From Hyperoodon ampullatus (Eukaryota > Chordata > Mammalia > Artiodactyla > Ziphiidae), in assembly GCA_949752795.1 (NCBI GenBank), contig CATKHW010000422.1:248001-312000 (forward strand): DNA of 64,000 nucleotides, in the 5' to 3' direction. The position numbers and the translations under genes are program-made. Within the stretch, counting starts at the first letter, position 1. Every line of letters begins with the position of its first letter. The notes under the pieces were generated by a model, which worked only from the letters and a program-made list of their open reading frames with translations, had not been told where the DNA came from and did not search any database. Shown here piece by piece: positions 62,663 to 64,000 of the stretch.

Positions 62663-64000
62663 TATTCAGGAGAAAACGCATACGCCCTTTTTGGCCAAGC
62701 AAGCAAGCGGGCAATGCAAATCTGCACTACAAAGAAGTATCACTTCCCACCGGTCAAAAGGGACATCCACAAAATGTGTAAGAACAAGAAAGGCAAGACA
62801 GGCCCTGGAGAACAGGGAGCCTTGTTATGCTGATGGGCGGGATGTAAATTGCCAACTGCCTCTCTGGAGGAGTGCATTCTGTTCCCTAAAACAAGTAAAC
62901 AACAGAGCTACAGAGCCAAGGGCACTACCAGTCTAGGGAATATACCTTGGGAAAACTGAAAATCAATAAGACAGAGCCACCCCAAAATTTAAGGCTGCAC
63001 TGCATACAAGGACCTCAACTTGGATACACCTTAAGTATCCCAGAAAATATAAACATGGTTCAAAAAATTGTGGTACTTACGTACGATGGAATATCCCTCA
63101 GCCATGAAATCAATGTCATAAGACCAGTAGCAGCAAAATGGGTGGATTCAGGTACGATGATTCTAAGTGAAATAAGTCACACAGAAAAAGAAACTTATCA
63201 TAAGATATCACTTATGAAGATCCTGTAAACATGGCTACACTTGAACTGAGTTAGGAAAGAGGACAGTGTCTCACATTTAGAAAACACTCTTATACCTGCT
63301 TAAGGGGGAAGGAGAGGTGGGGTGATGCATAAAACCAGAGTTTGATATAAGCACAGGTACCGTTCCAAAAACCAACTATGGAATAGACAAGACCTACACC
63401 GTCCTCAGCGAAAGGGACTCAAAACCCCATATTTCCCGCAGAGGAAAATATCTGACTAGTAAGAATCTTAAAACCTATGTATTGATATGTCTCCGTAAGG
63501 GAATCAACTGTGTCTAGACTGGCATAAATATGGCAGCGAGAATCAGCTCAAACCCACTATAAAAAGGAATTTCAAAAACAAAACAAAAAAACTGGGAAAT
63601 TCTTTACAATTCCTTCAGGGTCTCTGATGAAAGCTGGAATGACCCTATCTACAACGACAGCTGGATGTGGCATAAGGAGGGACACTTGGGACTGAGACGG
63701 TTGGTGAGATTGGGTGAGCAAATGCAGACCCTTTAAAGCAATAATGCATGGCACCCATTCCATGGGTCCGAACTCTCCAGGTTGAAGGGAATATTACTAC
63801 AGCTATAACATGTGCGGGAAACCTAGAGAACGGACACACTGTGAATATGAAAGGTTTCTAAAACTCAACGCATAGTCCCTCTCCTGGTGCTCCGGTTTGA
63901 CTTTCCGTCTGCTTTACTATCAACCTCCCAACTTGGAGAGACAGCCCCTTTAACCTCTTGGTTCGCACAGGTTGCCAATTTGGCAGAGGATGAAAGGGAA
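62663..64000 (+). repeat. Partial satellite unit 37 (first 1,338 bases)
   Basis: Markers C-C-T-A-A-G-C-AC-A-GT-A. The left end is delta-like, then epsilon-like with the ATAAATATGG change of unit 9. Private GAATATGAAA (63844 area) is a CpG change. It is cut by the window edge. Confidence 0.95.

Larger units (their letters stand above)
1..64000 (+). repeat. Tandem array of a 1,739-bp satellite unit (whole window)
   Basis: Every landmark recurs every 1,739 bases. The only length exceptions are one unit 3 bases short and one a base long. Units are numbered here from palindrome centre to palindrome centre, so each begins TATTCAGG and ends CCTGAATA. Subtypes are given as the state at 11 sites, by offset in the unit: 190 (C/A), 238 (C/G), 270 (T/C), 330 (G/A), 567 (C/A), 600 (G/A), 666 (C/A), 845-846 (AG/AC/TG), 1003 (C/A), 1038-1039 (GT/AT/GA), 1123 (A/G). 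All units have the same orientation, and nothing other than this repeat is present. Orientation relative to any transcription is unknown. Family and species are not recognised; a eukaryotic satellite or macrosatellite is the only interpretation that fits. Confidence 0.98.

Noticed and set aside
1..64000. CRISPR array
   Set aside because: The regular spacing is 1,739 bases with the whole unit repeated; there are no short repeats separated by unique spacers.
1..64000. Tandem rRNA, 5S or U-snRNA gene cluster
   Set aside because: Unit length and the octamer motif suggested checking, but I found no match by eye to U1, U2, U4, U5, U6, 5S or tRNA core sequences.
1..64000. Assembly artefact (one unit falsely repeated)
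   Set aside because: Units differ by many single-base changes, form ordered subtypes, and include two length variants, which a collapsed or looped assembly would not produce. The 28-unit duplication alone still deserves read support.

Overview
The whole 64 kb window is one head-to-tail tandem array of a single 1,739-bp unit. There is no unique sequence at either edge, so the array runs beyond the window on both sides. I count 36 complete units plus two partial ones (a 60-base tail at the left edge and 1,338 bases at the right edge). Every spacing is exactly 1,739 except one unit of 1,736 and one of 1,740. Copies 1 and 2 differ at about 15 positions by eye (about 99% identity), and other pairs look similar or closer. 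I recognise no protein-coding gene, rRNA, tRNA, snRNA, CRISPR array or insertion sequence.

The layout is that of a eukaryotic macrosatellite or long-unit satellite DNA. Many of the differences between units are C-to-T or G-to-A changes at CpG, which points to a cytosine-methylating genome such as a vertebrate or plant. I cannot name the species or the satellite family. An amphibian-like flavour of the palindrome sequence is only an impression.

The striking feature of each unit is a 74-bp palindrome (two 37-bp arms, no spacer), perfect in 33 of the 37 palindromes present. If units are counted from palindrome centre to palindrome centre, each becomes a 1,739-bp element with 37-bp terminal inverted repeats. 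The array then reads as such elements joined end to end, which suggests descent from a tandemly amplified non-autonomous DNA transposon or fold-back element. Within each unit I also annotate an octamer motif, a TATA-like box, an A-rich tract (the only place where units differ in length), small dyads, a degenerate CENP-B-box-like site, and one short ORF that is open in all 37 copies but shows no sign of coding constraint.

Units fall into recognisable subtypes defined by 11 marker sites, and the subtypes follow a non-random order. One subtype (delta) is always followed by another (epsilon), and alpha-like units precede beta units. Units 29-34 repeat the subtype order of units 1-6 at a distance of 28 units (48,690 bp), and some units (28, 34) are mosaics of two subtypes. 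This is the signature of repeated unequal exchange or block duplication: higher-order structure still forming in a young array.
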